A stretch of 64,000 bases of DNA from Polynucleobacter sp. MWH-UH23A (GCF_040409805.1 NZ_CP099572.1:1798001-1862000), one strand, 5' to 3'; counted from the stretch's first letter, positions 52,400 through 62,019 are shown. Translations and numbers: made by a program. The notes: generated by a model not told the origin, from the sequence alone.

Positions 52400-54070
52400 T
52401 TAGTCACGTGCATAGATATCTACATCTTTGGTTTCACGTACGAACAATGTACCGATTACCAATGTCATCGCAGCAATCACGATTGGATACCAGAGGCCGT
52501 AGTAAATATTGCCGTTTTGCGCAACCAAGGCAAAGGAGATTGTTGGCAATAAGCCACCGAACCAACCGTTACCAATGTGGTATGGCAATGACATAGAGGT
52601 GTAACGAATGCGGGTTGGGAACATCTCAACCAACATCGCTGCGATTGGGCCATAAACCATGGTCACCAAAATCACCAAGTAAACCAACAGGAGCAATACA
52701 GCAACATAATTAATTTGCGCTGGATCAGCTTTAGTTGGATAGCCTTCTTTGTTCAAAGCTTCGCGAATAGCTTTCTTAAATTCAGCATCTTTTGCTTTCG
52801 CTTCGGCAGGGTCCATACCTACTGGTGTGTAGCCTGGAACCTCAATATCACCAATCTTCACAACAGCATTAGTACCTGCTGGGGCTGGAATGGTGGAGTA
52901 GCTAGCAGAGTTAGACGCCATCACCTGTTTTGCAATGTCGCAAGAGCTAGTGAACTTCGCAGTACCAGTTGGGTTGAACTGGAAAGTACATTGCGCTGGA
53001 TCAACTGTAATTGTTGCAGGCGCTGTAGACATTGCTTTTTCTAGCGCTGGGTTAGCGAAGTGAGTCAAAGCATTGAAAACAGAAACTGGGGTATTTGGAA
53101 TGTAAGTAATTACAGCCAATAACAAACCACCCATAATGATGATCTTACGACCGATCTTATCTGACAAGCTACCAAACACCACGAAGAATGGTGTGCCGAT
53201 CACTAGTGAGGCGGCAATCAACAAGTTTGCAGTCTTTGGATCCACCTTCAATACTTGAGTGAGGTAGAACAAAGCGTAGAACTGACCGGTATACCAAACC
53301 ACCGCCTGACCTGCGACCAAGCCAAACAATGCCAAGATAACAATCTTCAAGTTCTTCCATTGACCGAATGACTCAGACAAAGGAGCTTTTGATAATTTGC
53401 CTTCTTCTTTCATCTTCTTGAAAGCTGGTGACTCATTCATGGACAAACGAATCCAAACAGAGATCGCCAACAATGCGATAGAAACGATGAAAGGAACACG
53501 CCAGCCCCAAACGTCAAAGTCTGGGCCAGTAAATTCACGTGTGAACAAAATCACGAGCAAGGATAAGAACAAGCCTAAAGTAGCTGTGGTTTGAATCCAA
53601 GCTGTGTACGCACCACGACGACCATTAGGAGCATGTTCTGCAACATAAGTCGCGGCACCACCGTATTCACCACCCAAAGCCAAACCTTGAAGCATACGTA
53701 ATGCGATCAAGATAACTGGAGCAGCAACACCAATGGTTGCGTAGTTAGGCAGAATACCGACGATGAAAGTCGCGCCACCCATCAATAAGATGGTTACCAA
53801 GAAGGTATATTTGCGACCAATCAAATCGCCCAAACGACCGAACACCAAAGCGCCGAATGGACGCACGATGAAACCGGCAGCAAATGCTAACAAAGCGAAA
53901 ATGAAGGCTGAGCCAGCATCTAGGCCTGAGAAGAATTGCTTAGCGATAACCGCGGCAAGTGAACCGTATAAATAAAAGTCGTACCACTCAAAAACCGTTC
54001 CTAAAGAAGATGCAAAAATAACTTTGCGTTCTTCAGCGGTCATTGGGGCTGCTTTATGTGCTGTTGACAT
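52400..54070 (-). CDS. MFS transporter, metabolite:H+ symporter (MHS) family
   Basis: A 556-residue permease with twelve predicted helices. Family signatures are SSLGTVFEWYDFYLYGSLA, FGRLGDLIGRKYTFL, QGLALGGEYGGAATYVAEHA and GSLSDKIGRK, as in MHS symporters (KgtP, ProP, ShiA relatives). It is about 110 residues longer than usual because of an extracytoplasmic insert between helices 9 and 10 (residues ~333-452) with two cysteines (~361 and ~377). Substrate is unknown, probably an organic acid. It is divergent from the TRAP operon across 333 bases. Confidence 0.88.
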   Translation of the reverse strand: MSTAHKAAPMTAEERKVIFASSLGTVFEWYDFYLYGSLAAVIAKQFFSGLDAGSAFIFALLAFAAGFIVRPFGALVFGRLGDLIGRKYTFLVTILLMGGATFIVGILPNYATIGVAAPVILIALRMLQGLALGGEYGGAATYVAEHAPNGRRGAYTAWIQTTATLGLFLSLLVILFTREFTGPDFDVWGWRVPFIVSIALLAISVWIRLSMNESPAFKKMKEEGKLSKAPLSESFGQWKNLKIVILALFGLVAGQAVVWYTGQFYALFYLTQVLKVDPKTANLLIAASLVIGTPFFVVFGSLSDKIGRKIIIMGGLLLAVITYIPNTPVSVFNALTHFANPALEKAMSTAPATITVDPAQCTFQFNPTGTAKFTSSCDIAKQVMASNSASYSTIPAPAGTNAVVKIGDIEVPGYTPVGMDPAEAKAKDAEFKKAIREALNKEGYPTKADPAQINYVAVLLLLVYLVILVTMVYGPIAAMLVEMFPTRIRYTSMSLPYHIGNGWFGGLLPTISFALVAQNGNIYYGLWYPIVIAAMTLVIGTLFVRETKDVDIYARD

Positions 54071-54403
54071 CCGTAGCTCCTAACTATTTTTATTGAAGTA
54101 AAAAACAACGGATTGATTATGCTGTGAAAAAAATTAAAGAAATCCACTAGTTAGGGTAATTCCCCATCAAATAGAGTCGGGGTTTTCCCGAGAAATGTGG
54201 ATTTGATGCAACGCATTTAATCCATGATGTCTTCATGGATTTGCACTATTTAATAGCAAGTCGCCCTAGCAAGGTGCATTCAGCGCAACCCAAGTGCAAA
54301 ACCCTGTATTTGTCTTATTGCAATTCGCTTTAATGATTATTGAAGTTGGCACATAGCTTTACTAGCAACATCCCAAATAAATATTACATAAGGAGCAAAT
54401 CAA
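54071..54403. promoter_or_regulatory. Regulatory gap between the MHS symporter and TRAP operon
   Basis: A 333-base divergent control region without genes. It contains a perfect 9-bp inverted repeat AATCCATGA-N5-TCATGGATT (54219-54241) and, next to it, an imperfect repeat around CTATT-T-AATAG (54241-54259). A partial sigma-54-like element TTGGCAC-N5-TTTAC lies near 54345-54361; its -12 GC is missing, so it is doubtful. AAGGAG before 54404 is the TRAP ribosome-binding site. Confidence 0.5.
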
Positions 54404-55489
54404 ATGAAAAGACGTGACTTTTTAGGTAAAACCGCACTTGGCGCAGCAGCAGGCGTTTTGGCTGCACCTGCAATTGCCCAATCCATGCCCGAAGTAAAGT
54501 GGCGTTGTGCTTCTAGTTTTCCGAAAAGCTTAGACACCATTTATGGTGGCGGTGAGTTTATTTCCAAGCGCGTAGCCGCACTCACGGATGGAAAGTTTCA
54601 AATTCGTATTTTTGGTGCGGGCGAGATTGTGCCGGCTTTCGGTACCGTTGATGCTGTCCAACAGGGTACCGTGGAATGTACCCACACAGCAGGCTACTAC
54701 TTTGTAGGAAAGAATAAAACTTTTGCGTTTGACACTACCGTGCCATTTGGCATGAACCAACGCCAACAAAATGCCTGGATGTATTGGGGTGGTGGCTTAA
54801 AACTTCAGCGCGAGTTCTTACGTGACTACAACATCATTTCTTTTCCTGCGGGTAACACTGGAACCCAAATGGGTGGTTGGTTTAAAAAACCCGTTAAGAC
54901 CGTTGCGGACCTCAAAGGCCTCAAGATGCGTATTGCAGGCCTAGGTGGCGAGGTGATGGCCCGTCTTGGCGCTATTCCACAACAAATCGCAGGTGGTGAT
55001 ATCTACCCCGCCCTTGAGAAAGGCGTGATTGATGCAGCCGAATGGGTTGGGCCATATGATGACGAAAAATTAGGCTTCTACAAAATTGCGCCCTTTTACT
55101 ACTACCCTGGTTGGTGGGAGGCTTGCTCGATGTACTCCATGTACGTCAACATCAAAGAATGGGAAAAACTTCCTAAGCAGTATCAAGAAGCTCTTGCTTC
55201 GGCCTGTGCTGAATGCAATATCGACATGATGGCTGAGTATGACTACAAAAATCCAATTGCCTTACAAAGCTTGATTAAGAATGGCGTCAAGTTGCAGTCA
55301 TATTCCACGGAAATTATGAAAGCAGCATCAACGGCTGCCTTTGAAATGTATGAGGAAGAAGCCGCCAAGAATCCATCGTTCAAGAAGATATACGAACCTT
55401 GGAAAAAATTCCGCAATGATCAGATGTTGTGGAATAAGGTTGCAGAACAAACACTGATGAGCTTCATGCTAAGCAACCCAGTTAAATAA
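54404..55489 (+). CDS. TRAP transporter substrate-binding protein, TakP-like
   Basis: A 361-residue periplasmic receptor exported by Tat: MKRRDFLGKTALGAAAG contains the twin arginine and cleavage is likely after AIAQ. The mature sequence follows TakP, the 2-oxo-acid receptor of Rhodobacter sphaeroides, closely: SSFPKSLDTIYGGGEFISKR, GAGEIVPAFG, AFDTTVPFGMNQRQQNAWMY, AGNTGTQMGGWF, AGGDIYPALEKGVIDAAEWV, YYYPGWWEA. Uptake of 2-oxo acids or similar monocarboxylates is therefore likely. It heads a dctPQM-type operon. Confidence 0.9.
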   Translation: MKRRDFLGKTALGAAAGVLAAPAIAQSMPEVKWRCASSFPKSLDTIYGGGEFISKRVAALTDGKFQIRIFGAGEIVPAFGTVDAVQQGTVECTHTAGYYFVGKNKTFAFDTTVPFGMNQRQQNAWMYWGGGLKLQREFLRDYNIISFPAGNTGTQMGGWFKKPVKTVADLKGLKMRIAGLGGEVMARLGAIPQQIAGGDIYPALEKGVIDAAEWVGPYDDEKLGFYKIAPFYYYPGWWEACSMYSMYVNIKEWEKLPKQYQEALASACAECNIDMMAEYDYKNPIALQSLIKNGVKLQSYSTEIMKAASTAAFEMYEEEAAKNPSFKKIYEPWKKFRNDQMLWNKVAEQTLMSFMLSNPVK

Positions 55490-55509
55490 ATTTCAGCGAG
55501 ACGAGCAAA

Positions 55510-56052
55510 ATGCCAAAACAATTTTTAGTTTTTGCAAATTTCGTTGATCGCCTGAATGACCGTTTTGGAGTTTTAGCAAGCTGGATGGTTCTTATCGCCG
55601 TACTGGTCAGCACTGGAAATGCGCTGATCAGATACGGCTTTAACATCAGCTCAAACGGTTGGTTAGAGGCTCAATGGTATTTGTTCGCAGGTATGGTGAT
55701 GTTTGGCGCTGCCACTACATTTCGCCTAAATGAGCATGTCAGGGTTGACGTGCTTTATGCGCTTTATCCCAACAAAGCACGTCTTTGGTTAGATTTTTGG
55801 GGTGGAATTATTTTCTTCCTACCAATGACGATCATTATTGGCTGGTATTCCTGGGAATTTTTTATCACCTCAGTAATTCAAGCCGAAACCTCCAGCAATC
55901 CTGGTGGCCTCATTCGCTGGCCAGTGCGAGGCGTGATTACATTAGGTTTCTTTTTGTTAACCCTTCAAGGTATCTCTGAAATCATCAAACGCTATGCGGC
56001 CATTATTGGCATGATTCAGATCGATCCTAAGTACGAAAGACCCTTGCAATGA
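55510..56052 (+). CDS. TRAP transporter small permease (DctQ type)
   Basis: A 180-residue membrane protein with four helices (residues ~20-38, ~52-72, ~96-115, ~140-160) and the family motif RLNEHVRVDVLYALYP in the loop after helix 2. It forms the small membrane partner of the large DctM-type permease whose gene it overlaps by four bases. Confidence 0.92.
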   Translation: MPKQFLVFANFVDRLNDRFGVLASWMVLIAVLVSTGNALIRYGFNISSNGWLEAQWYLFAGMVMFGAATTFRLNEHVRVDVLYALYPNKARLWLDFWGGIIFFLPMTIIIGWYSWEFFITSVIQAETSSNPGGLIRWPVRGVITLGFFLLTLQGISEIIKRYAAIIGMIQIDPKYERPLQ

Positions 56053-57494
56053 TTAGTTATGATCTGATGGCCCCCATCATGTTTGGGGGCCTGATTGTAT
56101 TTTTACTGATTGGATATCCTGCCGCATTCTCTCTAGGTGCTGTTGGCTTATTCTTTTCTTTTATTGGCATCGAAATGGGTATGTTTCAGCCCACTTTCTT
56201 GCAAGCGCTGCCAGACCGAGTTTTCGGAATTCTCTCGAATGATTTATTACTCTCGATTCCCTTCTTTACCTTCATGGGCGCGATTCTAGAGAAGTGTGGA
56301 TTGGCAGAGGACATGCTTGAGGGCTTGGGTCAGCTGTTTGGTCCGATTCGTGGCGGCCTAGCATACGCAGTCATTATTGTTGGAGCAATTCTTGGAGCCA
56401 TCACAGGAACAGTTGCGGCGTCAGTAATTGCCATGGGTCTTATCTCGCTACCAATCATGTTGCGTTATGGATATAACCCGCGCGTAGCCACTGGCGTGAT
56501 TGCAGCATCAGGAACGATTACCCAACTGATTCCACCTTCACTTGTCTTGATTGTATTGGCAGATCAATTAGGTAAATCTGTTGGTGACATGTATGCCGGC
56601 GCGATTGGACCATCGATTATTCAAGTGGTCTTGTTTTGTTTGTTTATTTTCTTCTTATCCATTTTTAGACCACAAGATGTGCCAGCACTTCCGCCCGAGG
56701 CACGCCCAAAAATCGATTGGAAGCTCTTTAAGCGAATTTTGTGGGGGATCGTTCCATCAATCGCATTGATCTTCCTAGTGCTTGGCACCATCTTAATGGG
56801 CCTTGCGACTCCCACTGAGGGTGGCGCTATGGGGTCTGTTGGCGCATTAGTTCTTGCTGCCATGAACAAACGTTTAGAAAAGCCTTTGGTTTGGGAAGCC
56901 ATGACTTCCACGATGCGCATTAATGCGATGGTGATATTCATTCTCATTGGATCCACTGTATTTGGCTTAGCATTCCGCGGCGTTGATGGTGACCTCTGGA
57001 TTGAGCATCTCCTGTCCGGCTTACCAGGTGGTCAAGTGGGCTTCTTAATTGTGGTGAATGTGTTTGTATTCTTTTTAGCCTTCTTCTTGGACTATTTTGA
57101 AATTGCTTTCATCATCATTCCACTGCTGGCCCCCGTTGCAGAAAAACTTGGGATTGACCTCATTTGGTTTGGGGTGCTACTCGGTGCAAATATGCAAACC
57201 TCTTTTATGCATCCGCCCTTCGGATTTGCCTTGTTTTACCTGCGCGGGGTTGCACCAAAGTCGCTCAAGAGCTCTGACATTTACTACGGCGCACTACCAT
57301 GGGTAGCTCTACAGCTGATTCTGGTTGCAATTATTATTTTTGTTCCAGAAACCGTTACTTATTTTGTCGATAAGCCAACAGCAGCAATCGATATCAATGC
57401 ACCATCTATCGATCCACTAGCTGGAGTTGAACAAAATGAAATCACGGTAGACTCTAGTTCAGAAATCGAGCGTCAATTGCGAGAAAATAAATAA
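56049..57494 (+). CDS. TRAP transporter large permease (DctM type)
   Basis: A 481-residue sodium-coupled permease with about twelve helices. Characteristic segments are FTFMGAILEKCGLAEDML, GAILGAITGTVAASVIAMG, ASGTITQLIPPSLVLIVLAD, ATPTEGGAMGSVGALVLAA and HPPFGFALFYLRG. The C-terminal ~45 residues are a hydrophilic tail longer than in many homologues. It is coupled to the small permease upstream and is 28 bases before the gamma-glutamyltransferase gene. Confidence 0.93.
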   Translation: MISYDLMAPIMFGGLIVFLLIGYPAAFSLGAVGLFFSFIGIEMGMFQPTFLQALPDRVFGILSNDLLLSIPFFTFMGAILEKCGLAEDMLEGLGQLFGPIRGGLAYAVIIVGAILGAITGTVAASVIAMGLISLPIMLRYGYNPRVATGVIAASGTITQLIPPSLVLIVLADQLGKSVGDMYAGAIGPSIIQVVLFCLFIFFLSIFRPQDVPALPPEARPKIDWKLFKRILWGIVPSIALIFLVLGTILMGLATPTEGGAMGSVGALVLAAMNKRLEKPLVWEAMTSTMRINAMVIFILIGSTVFGLAFRGVDGDLWIEHLLSGLPGGQVGFLIVVNVFVFFLAFFLDYFEIAFIIIPLLAPVAEKLGIDLIWFGVLLGANMQTSFMHPPFGFALFYLRGVAPKSLKSSDIYYGALPWVALQLILVAIIIFVPETVTYFVDKPTAAIDINAPSIDPLAGVEQNEITVDSSSEIERQLRENK

Positions 57495-57522
57495 AAAATA
57501 AGTCCAATAAGAAGGGGTCTAC

Positions 57523-59121
57523 ATGCAGTCAAAGTGGGGTATTCGGGGGATGGCAGTAGCACCGCACTCCCTCGCTTCAGAATCAGCCTTAGCAGTTCTT
57601 CGCGAAGGCGGTAACGCATTGGAAGCCATGGTGGCTGCGGCGGCAACTATCGCTGTTGTTTATCCACATATGAATTCGATTGGTGGTGACTCCTTCTGGG
57701 TTATGCACTCTCCTGGCAAAGCCATGGGTGGAATTGATGCTTGCGGTGCTGCTGCTGGCTTGGCAACAAAAGAGTGGTACAGAGAGCGCGGCATTACCAA
57801 AGCAATTCCCTTTAGAGGTCCAGTAGCCGCCAACACGGTTGCAGGAACGATTTCTGGTTGGGGTGCTGCTCACAAACTTTCCAAGCAAGGCTTGGGAGGC
57901 AAGATACCGCTATCAAGATTACTGGCAGATGCCATTCACTATGCCGAAACTGGGGTGCCTGTTACTTACAGCCAATCCAGCCTGACAGCAAAAAAACGGG
58001 AGGAACTGAAATCAATTCCAGGGTTTGCGAAAACATTTTTAGTTAATGGAAAAGCACCGGCTGTTGGAAGCATATTTAAACAAGCACGCCTTGCAAAAAC
58101 ATTACGACAGATTGCTGAAAAAGGAACAGATGATTACTATCGCGGTGAACTTGCAGAGTTAATCAGCAAAGAACTGACTGATATTGGAAGCCCTCTTCGT
58201 TTAGCTGATCTCCATCGTCATCAAGCAAAGCTGATTGACCCACTCGAGCTTAAACACAGCATGGGTAATGTCTACAACATGATTCCGCCTACGCAGGGCG
58301 TGGTCTCTCTCATGATTGTTGGCATCTTGGACCAATTAAATCTGAAGCGCTTCAAAGTCGATAGCGCCGAATATGTGCATCACTGTGTTGAAGCAACTAA
58401 GCAGGCATTTAAGATTCGCGACCAATTTGTTACGGACCCTGCTTACATGACTAAGAATGCGCAATCATTCTTATCCCCAGCTTTTCTGAAAAAGCTTGCC
58501 AAGAATATTGATCCCGATAAAGCTTTACCTTGGGGTCAAGGTAAGGGTCCTGCCGATACGATTTGGATGGGCGTAATTGATGGTGAAGGCAACTGCGTTT
58601 CCTTTATCCAAAGCATCTATCACGAATTTGGCGCAGGCATTGTTCTACCTAAGTCTGGAATTAATTGGCAGAACCGTGGTTGTAGTTTTTCTCTGGATCC
58701 AAAAACACTCAATCATCTTGAGCCCTATCGCAAACCATTTCATACACTGAATCCAGCCATGGCTTTATTTAAAGATGGTCGCTCAATGGTGTACGGCACT
58801 ATGGGTGGTGATGGTCAACCGCAAACTCAATGCGCGGTTTTCACTCGCACGGCCACTTATGGGCTTGATCCACAAGATGCCATTAGTCGTCCCCGCTGGT
58901 TATTGGGTCGCACTTGGGGGCAGACAAGTGACAGCCTCAAACTCGAATCTCGCTTTAGTCCATGGGTTGCAAAAGAGTTACATGCTTTGGGTCACGAAAT
59001 CGAAATGCTTGATGCATTTGATGAGACAGTTGGTCATGCAGGCTGCATCATTCGTGAACCCTCAGGAATACTCCGTGGCGGATGGGATCCGCGCAGTGAT
59101 GGTGCAGTTAGCGCGTTTTAG
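57523..59121 (+). CDS. Gamma-glutamyltransferase family protein (YwrD-like)
   Basis: An Ntn hydrolase of 532 residues. N-terminal part: VAPHSLASESALAVLREGGN and MNSIGGDSFWVM. The autoprocessing threonine is Thr346 in PADTIWMGVIDGEGN, aligned with Thr391 of E. coli GGT. C-terminal signatures include FGAGIVLPKSGINWQNRG, GTMGGDGQPQTQ and GHAGCIIREPSG. No signal peptide is seen, so a cytoplasmic YwrD-like form is likely, unlike periplasmic Ggt. It follows the TRAP genes closely, suggesting that its substrate enters by that transporter; the actual substrate is unknown. Confidence 0.87.
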   Translation: MQSKWGIRGMAVAPHSLASESALAVLREGGNALEAMVAAAATIAVVYPHMNSIGGDSFWVMHSPGKAMGGIDACGAAAGLATKEWYRERGITKAIPFRGPVAANTVAGTISGWGAAHKLSKQGLGGKIPLSRLLADAIHYAETGVPVTYSQSSLTAKKREELKSIPGFAKTFLVNGKAPAVGSIFKQARLAKTLRQIAEKGTDDYYRGELAELISKELTDIGSPLRLADLHRHQAKLIDPLELKHSMGNVYNMIPPTQGVVSLMIVGILDQLNLKRFKVDSAEYVHHCVEATKQAFKIRDQFVTDPAYMTKNAQSFLSPAFLKKLAKNIDPDKALPWGQGKGPADTIWMGVIDGEGNCVSFIQSIYHEFGAGIVLPKSGINWQNRGCSFSLDPKTLNHLEPYRKPFHTLNPAMALFKDGRSMVYGTMGGDGQPQTQCAVFTRTATYGLDPQDAISRPRWLLGRTWGQTSDSLKLESRFSPWVAKELHALGHEIEMLDAFDETVGHAGCIIREPSGILRGGWDPRSDGAVSAF

Positions 59122-59737
59122 TAATAAACAATTTGGGCACGCGCAGATCCCAATGAATGGCAGCTGCGCGCAATCCAAATATCCCCAACATACAGAGCAC
59201 AGAACCCTCGACTGTAAATTGAGGTAAAAAATTCAGAATCAAAACGTAAACGCAACACCCCAAAGTCACAGGGATGGCATAAAGTTCGTGCGACATGATG
59301 AGGGTTTTTCTTCCAGCCAAAACATCTCGGATTAAACCACCACCAATGGCGGTAATCACACCCAGAATCACGGGAGCAACCGGTAGCCCGAAATTCATAC
59401 TGGATGCTTTATCAGCACCTTGTATTCCAAAAAGGGCCGCACCAAAACCATCGATGTAAAGCATCCAACGATAAATTTGCGGTTGCGTAAAAAAAGATTC
59501 GGCAACAAATGTCAGAACACTTGCTCCAAGAGCAAGCCAAACGTATATTTGATTCTCAGACCAAAAAACAGGGGCTTCCAAAATAATGTCGCGAATAGTG
59601 CCACCCCCAATCGCAGTGATTAAGCCCAACACCAATACGCCGAAAAGATCGACTCCGCGATCCGCAATCGCCAATACGCCAGTTACCGCAAATGCCATGG
59701 TTGCGATGACGCCAACCCAAAATTGAATATGTTCCAT
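59108..59737 (-). CDS. TRIC/UPF0126 family membrane protein (YadS-like)
   Basis: A 209-residue protein from the ATG at 59737 (MEHIQFWVGVIATMAFAV); the longer open frame to 59782 adds residues not seen in the family. It has two repeated halves with the glycine motifs GLITAIGGGTIRDIILE and VITAIGGGLIRDVLAG, about seven helices in all. The family forms trimeric cation channels related to TRIC. Its last codons overlap the end of the convergent gamma-glutamyltransferase gene by 14 bases. Confidence 0.88.
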   Translation of the reverse strand: MEHIQFWVGVIATMAFAVTGVLAIADRGVDLFGVLVLGLITAIGGGTIRDIILEAPVFWSENQIYVWLALGASVLTFVAESFFTQPQIYRWMLYIDGFGAALFGIQGADKASSMNFGLPVAPVILGVITAIGGGLIRDVLAGRKTLIMSHELYAIPVTLGCCVYVLILNFLPQFTVEGSVLCMLGIFGLRAAAIHWDLRVPKLFITKTR

Positions 59738-59826
59738 AAAGATCAGTCTAAAACACTTTAAATAAACTTCATCCAAATGCATTGCCCTGCATATACTGAG
59801 AGCAACTTATTGATTAAAACCGTAAT

Positions 59827-60525
59827 ATGACCACGACCTCAAATTCCAAGCCTAGGCTTTATAGCTTTTGGCGCAGCTCAGCCGCATTCCGTGTTCGTAT
59901 TGCCTTAAACCTTAAGGGCATCCCCTACGACACCATTCCAGTTCACCTTACTAAAAGTGGTGGCGCACAATTTAGTCCAGACTACTCAGAAAAGAATCCA
60001 ACTCATCTAGTGCCCCTATTTGAAGATGGCAAAGTCAGTATTCATCAATCGCTGGCTATTATTGAGTATCTAGAAGAGATGTACCCCAGCCCATCTCTTT
60101 TACCCCCATTACCAAGTGATCGTGCTTGGGTTCGATCTTTGGCAATGGATATTGCTTGTGATATTCATCCCATTAACAATTTGCGCGTACTACGATATCT
60201 AGTAAAAAATGTTGGCAGCACCAATGAAACAAAAGATGCTTGGTATCAGCACTGGATAGAGTTAGGTCTAAACAGTTTAGAAAAACAACTCAGCGCCGAT
60301 ACTCGTGTTGGGCGATTTGCATCCGGGGATCAACCGGGACTGGTTGAAGTTTGTCTAATACCCCAGTTATTCAATGCACTCAGTAGCGGTATGGATTTGA
60401 GTATGTATCCGACTCTAGTCAAAATTTTGCACGAGTGCTTAAAGTTGCATGCTTTTATGGATGCCTCTTGGGAGAAGCAATTAGACGCAGAAGGCTCAAA
60501 CCCCAGCATTCCACCACAAAAATAA
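59827..60525 (+). CDS. maiA: Maleylacetoacetate isomerase (zeta-class GST)
   Basis: A 232-residue GST-fold enzyme. The zeta-class signature SFWRSSAAFRVRIALNLKG holds the catalytic serines, followed by NPTHLVPLFEDG and QSLAIIEYLEEMYP. The C-terminal domain contains DIACDIHPINNLRVLRYL and LVEVCLIPQLFNA. It isomerises maleylacetoacetate (or maleylpyruvate) in aromatic acid breakdown with glutathione. No fumarylacetoacetase gene is adjacent. Its end overlaps the convergent AEC transporter gene by 30 bases. Confidence 0.88.
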   Translation: MTTTSNSKPRLYSFWRSSAAFRVRIALNLKGIPYDTIPVHLTKSGGAQFSPDYSEKNPTHLVPLFEDGKVSIHQSLAIIEYLEEMYPSPSLLPPLPSDRAWVRSLAMDIACDIHPINNLRVLRYLVKNVGSTNETKDAWYQHWIELGLNSLEKQLSADTRVGRFASGDQPGLVEVCLIPQLFNALSSGMDLSMYPTLVKILHECLKLHAFMDASWEKQLDAEGSNPSIPPQK

Positions 60526-61425
60526 GGATAGCGTTAATAAAGAGCCAATCGTAGTAATTAATACCACTCGCGATATCACACTGCTATCAGCCTTGTAATA
60601 CTGAGCCAACATAAAAGGGCCCGTACCTGTTGGAAGTGCACTCAAAATCACAATCGCATTTAACCAAAGTGTTGGCAAGTTTAAGATGGGCCCTGCAATC
60701 AACCAAGCAACTAGAGGTTGGAAAACTAACTTCGCAATGCTGATACCCCATGTCTGACTAGCCGAGGCTTTGCTCTTTTGCAACAGAAACAATCCAATTG
60801 ATACCAAAGCGCACGGTGTTGCCGCAGCCGCCAAGAAAGTAATCACTTGGGCAATAGGCTCATATAAGGTTTGGCCAGAGGATGCCCACAGCAAACCGGC
60901 AACTGGTGCAACCAACAATGGATTGGCACAGAGTGACTTCAATACACTGAACAATATCTCATGATGTTTTTTATGCGACAGAATATCGATCTCGATTAAT
61001 ACTGTTACTAATGCAAACATTACAAACACAATAAAAGTTGAAATGATTGCAGGAGCCATTCCCTCTTGGCCCAATGCAAGAGCGCAAAGCGGTATACCCA
61101 TGTAGCCCGTATTTGAGTAGGACGCACTTAATCCATGAAAACTTGCCGCAGCTAAATCTTTGCTCTTACAGTAGCTAATGACAAGAACTGCTATAAAAAC
61201 AATGAGGCAGCTAAAGAAAAAGGCGGCTATAAAGCCTGGCTGCCAAAGGGTTTGCCATCCGCTATTGGCGGCAAAATTAAAAAGCTGTGCTGGAAGTGCC
61301 AACCAAACGACAAATCGGTTCAGCTCAATCGAGGCACTTTCTCCTAACTTACCAGTACGCCCGCAAACATACCCAATCAGTATGAGTGCAAAAACTGGAA
61401 GGACTACATTGAATACGTAGAGCAA
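60496..61425 (-). CDS. AEC (auxin efflux carrier) family transporter
   Basis: A 309-residue membrane protein with ten predicted helices in two five-helix halves. Family landmarks are NVVLPVFALILIGYVCGRTG at the N-terminus, SYSNTGYMGIPLCALALG in helix 4, CANPLLVAPVAGLLW in the middle, and the C-terminal ILSALPTGTGPFMLAQYY. AEC permeases move organic acids such as malate or malonate; the substrate here is unknown. The start lies 18 bases after the convergent-side gamma carbonic anhydrase stop on the same strand. Confidence 0.88.
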   Translation of the reverse strand: MLYVFNVVLPVFALILIGYVCGRTGKLGESASIELNRFVVWLALPAQLFNFAANSGWQTLWQPGFIAAFFFSCLIVFIAVLVISYCKSKDLAAASFHGLSASYSNTGYMGIPLCALALGQEGMAPAIISTFIVFVMFALVTVLIEIDILSHKKHHEILFSVLKSLCANPLLVAPVAGLLWASSGQTLYEPIAQVITFLAAAATPCALVSIGLFLLQKSKASASQTWGISIAKLVFQPLVAWLIAGPILNLPTLWLNAIVILSALPTGTGPFMLAQYYKADSSVISRVVLITTIGSLLTLSLFLWWNAGV

Positions 61426-61443
61426 AGGAACAATTGAATAGAA

Positions 61444-61968
61444 TTAAGAAATCTTTTTTAGCGTCTTCTGATAGCGTTGCGCATTTTTCACATAGCGTGC
61501 CGCGATCTCCCCAATCCCAGAAATTTGTTCAGGACTTAGAGCTTTCACTGCTTTTGCAGGTGACCCAATAATCATTGAGCCATCGGGAAATTCTTTCCCC
61601 TCGGTTACGAGAGCACCAGCACCAACTAAGCAATGTTTGCCAATTTTTGCGCCATTAAGAATCACTGCACCAATACCAATCAAACTCCCATCACCAATTT
61701 GACATCCATGCAACATGACTTTATGACCTACGGTGACATTCTTCCCAATGGTGAGTGGATAACCAGGATCAGTATGCAAAACAGATGCATCCTGTACATT
61801 GCTGCCCTCGCCTATCTGAATCAAATCGTTATCACCACGAATGACGACCTTGGGCCAAACGTTTGCATCTTTATGAAGTTCTACTTTGCCGATGACTTCA
61901 GCACTTTCGGCAACCCAAGCGCCCTCAGAGAGTTGAGGTGCATTTCCATCTAGTTCAAATATAGCCAT
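61444..61968 (-). CDS. Gamma-type carbonic anhydrase / YrdA-like hexapeptide protein
   Basis: A 174-residue left-handed beta-helix protein. Hexapeptide repeats run over residues ~15-130, with the three metal histidines in [25 protein letters not shown] (two His five residues apart). The C-terminus forms a helix ([20 protein letters not shown]). Such proteins (YrdA, PaaY, CaiE, Cam relatives) are trimers binding zinc or iron; some are carbonic anhydrases, others thioesterases or of unknown activity. It precedes the AEC gene by 18 bases and probably shares its transcript. Confidence 0.87.
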   Translation of the reverse strand: MAIFELDGNAPQLSEGAWVAESAEVIGKVELHKDANVWPKVVIRGDNDLIQIGEGSNVQDASVLHTDPGYPLTIGKNVTVGHKVMLHGCQIGDGSLIGIGAVILNGAKIGKHCLVGAGALVTEGKEFPDGSMIIGSPAKAVKALSPEQISGIGEIAARYVKNAQRYQKTLKKIS

Positions 61969-62019
61969 GACCCATTATAGGTATGAATCAGGCTATATCA
62001 GTATGGCTCTTGAAATGAC

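Noticed and set aside
54345-54361. Sigma-54 promoter upstream of the TRAP operon
   Set aside because: The TTGGCAC half is good, but the -12 GC is replaced by TA, so the call would rest on half a motif only.
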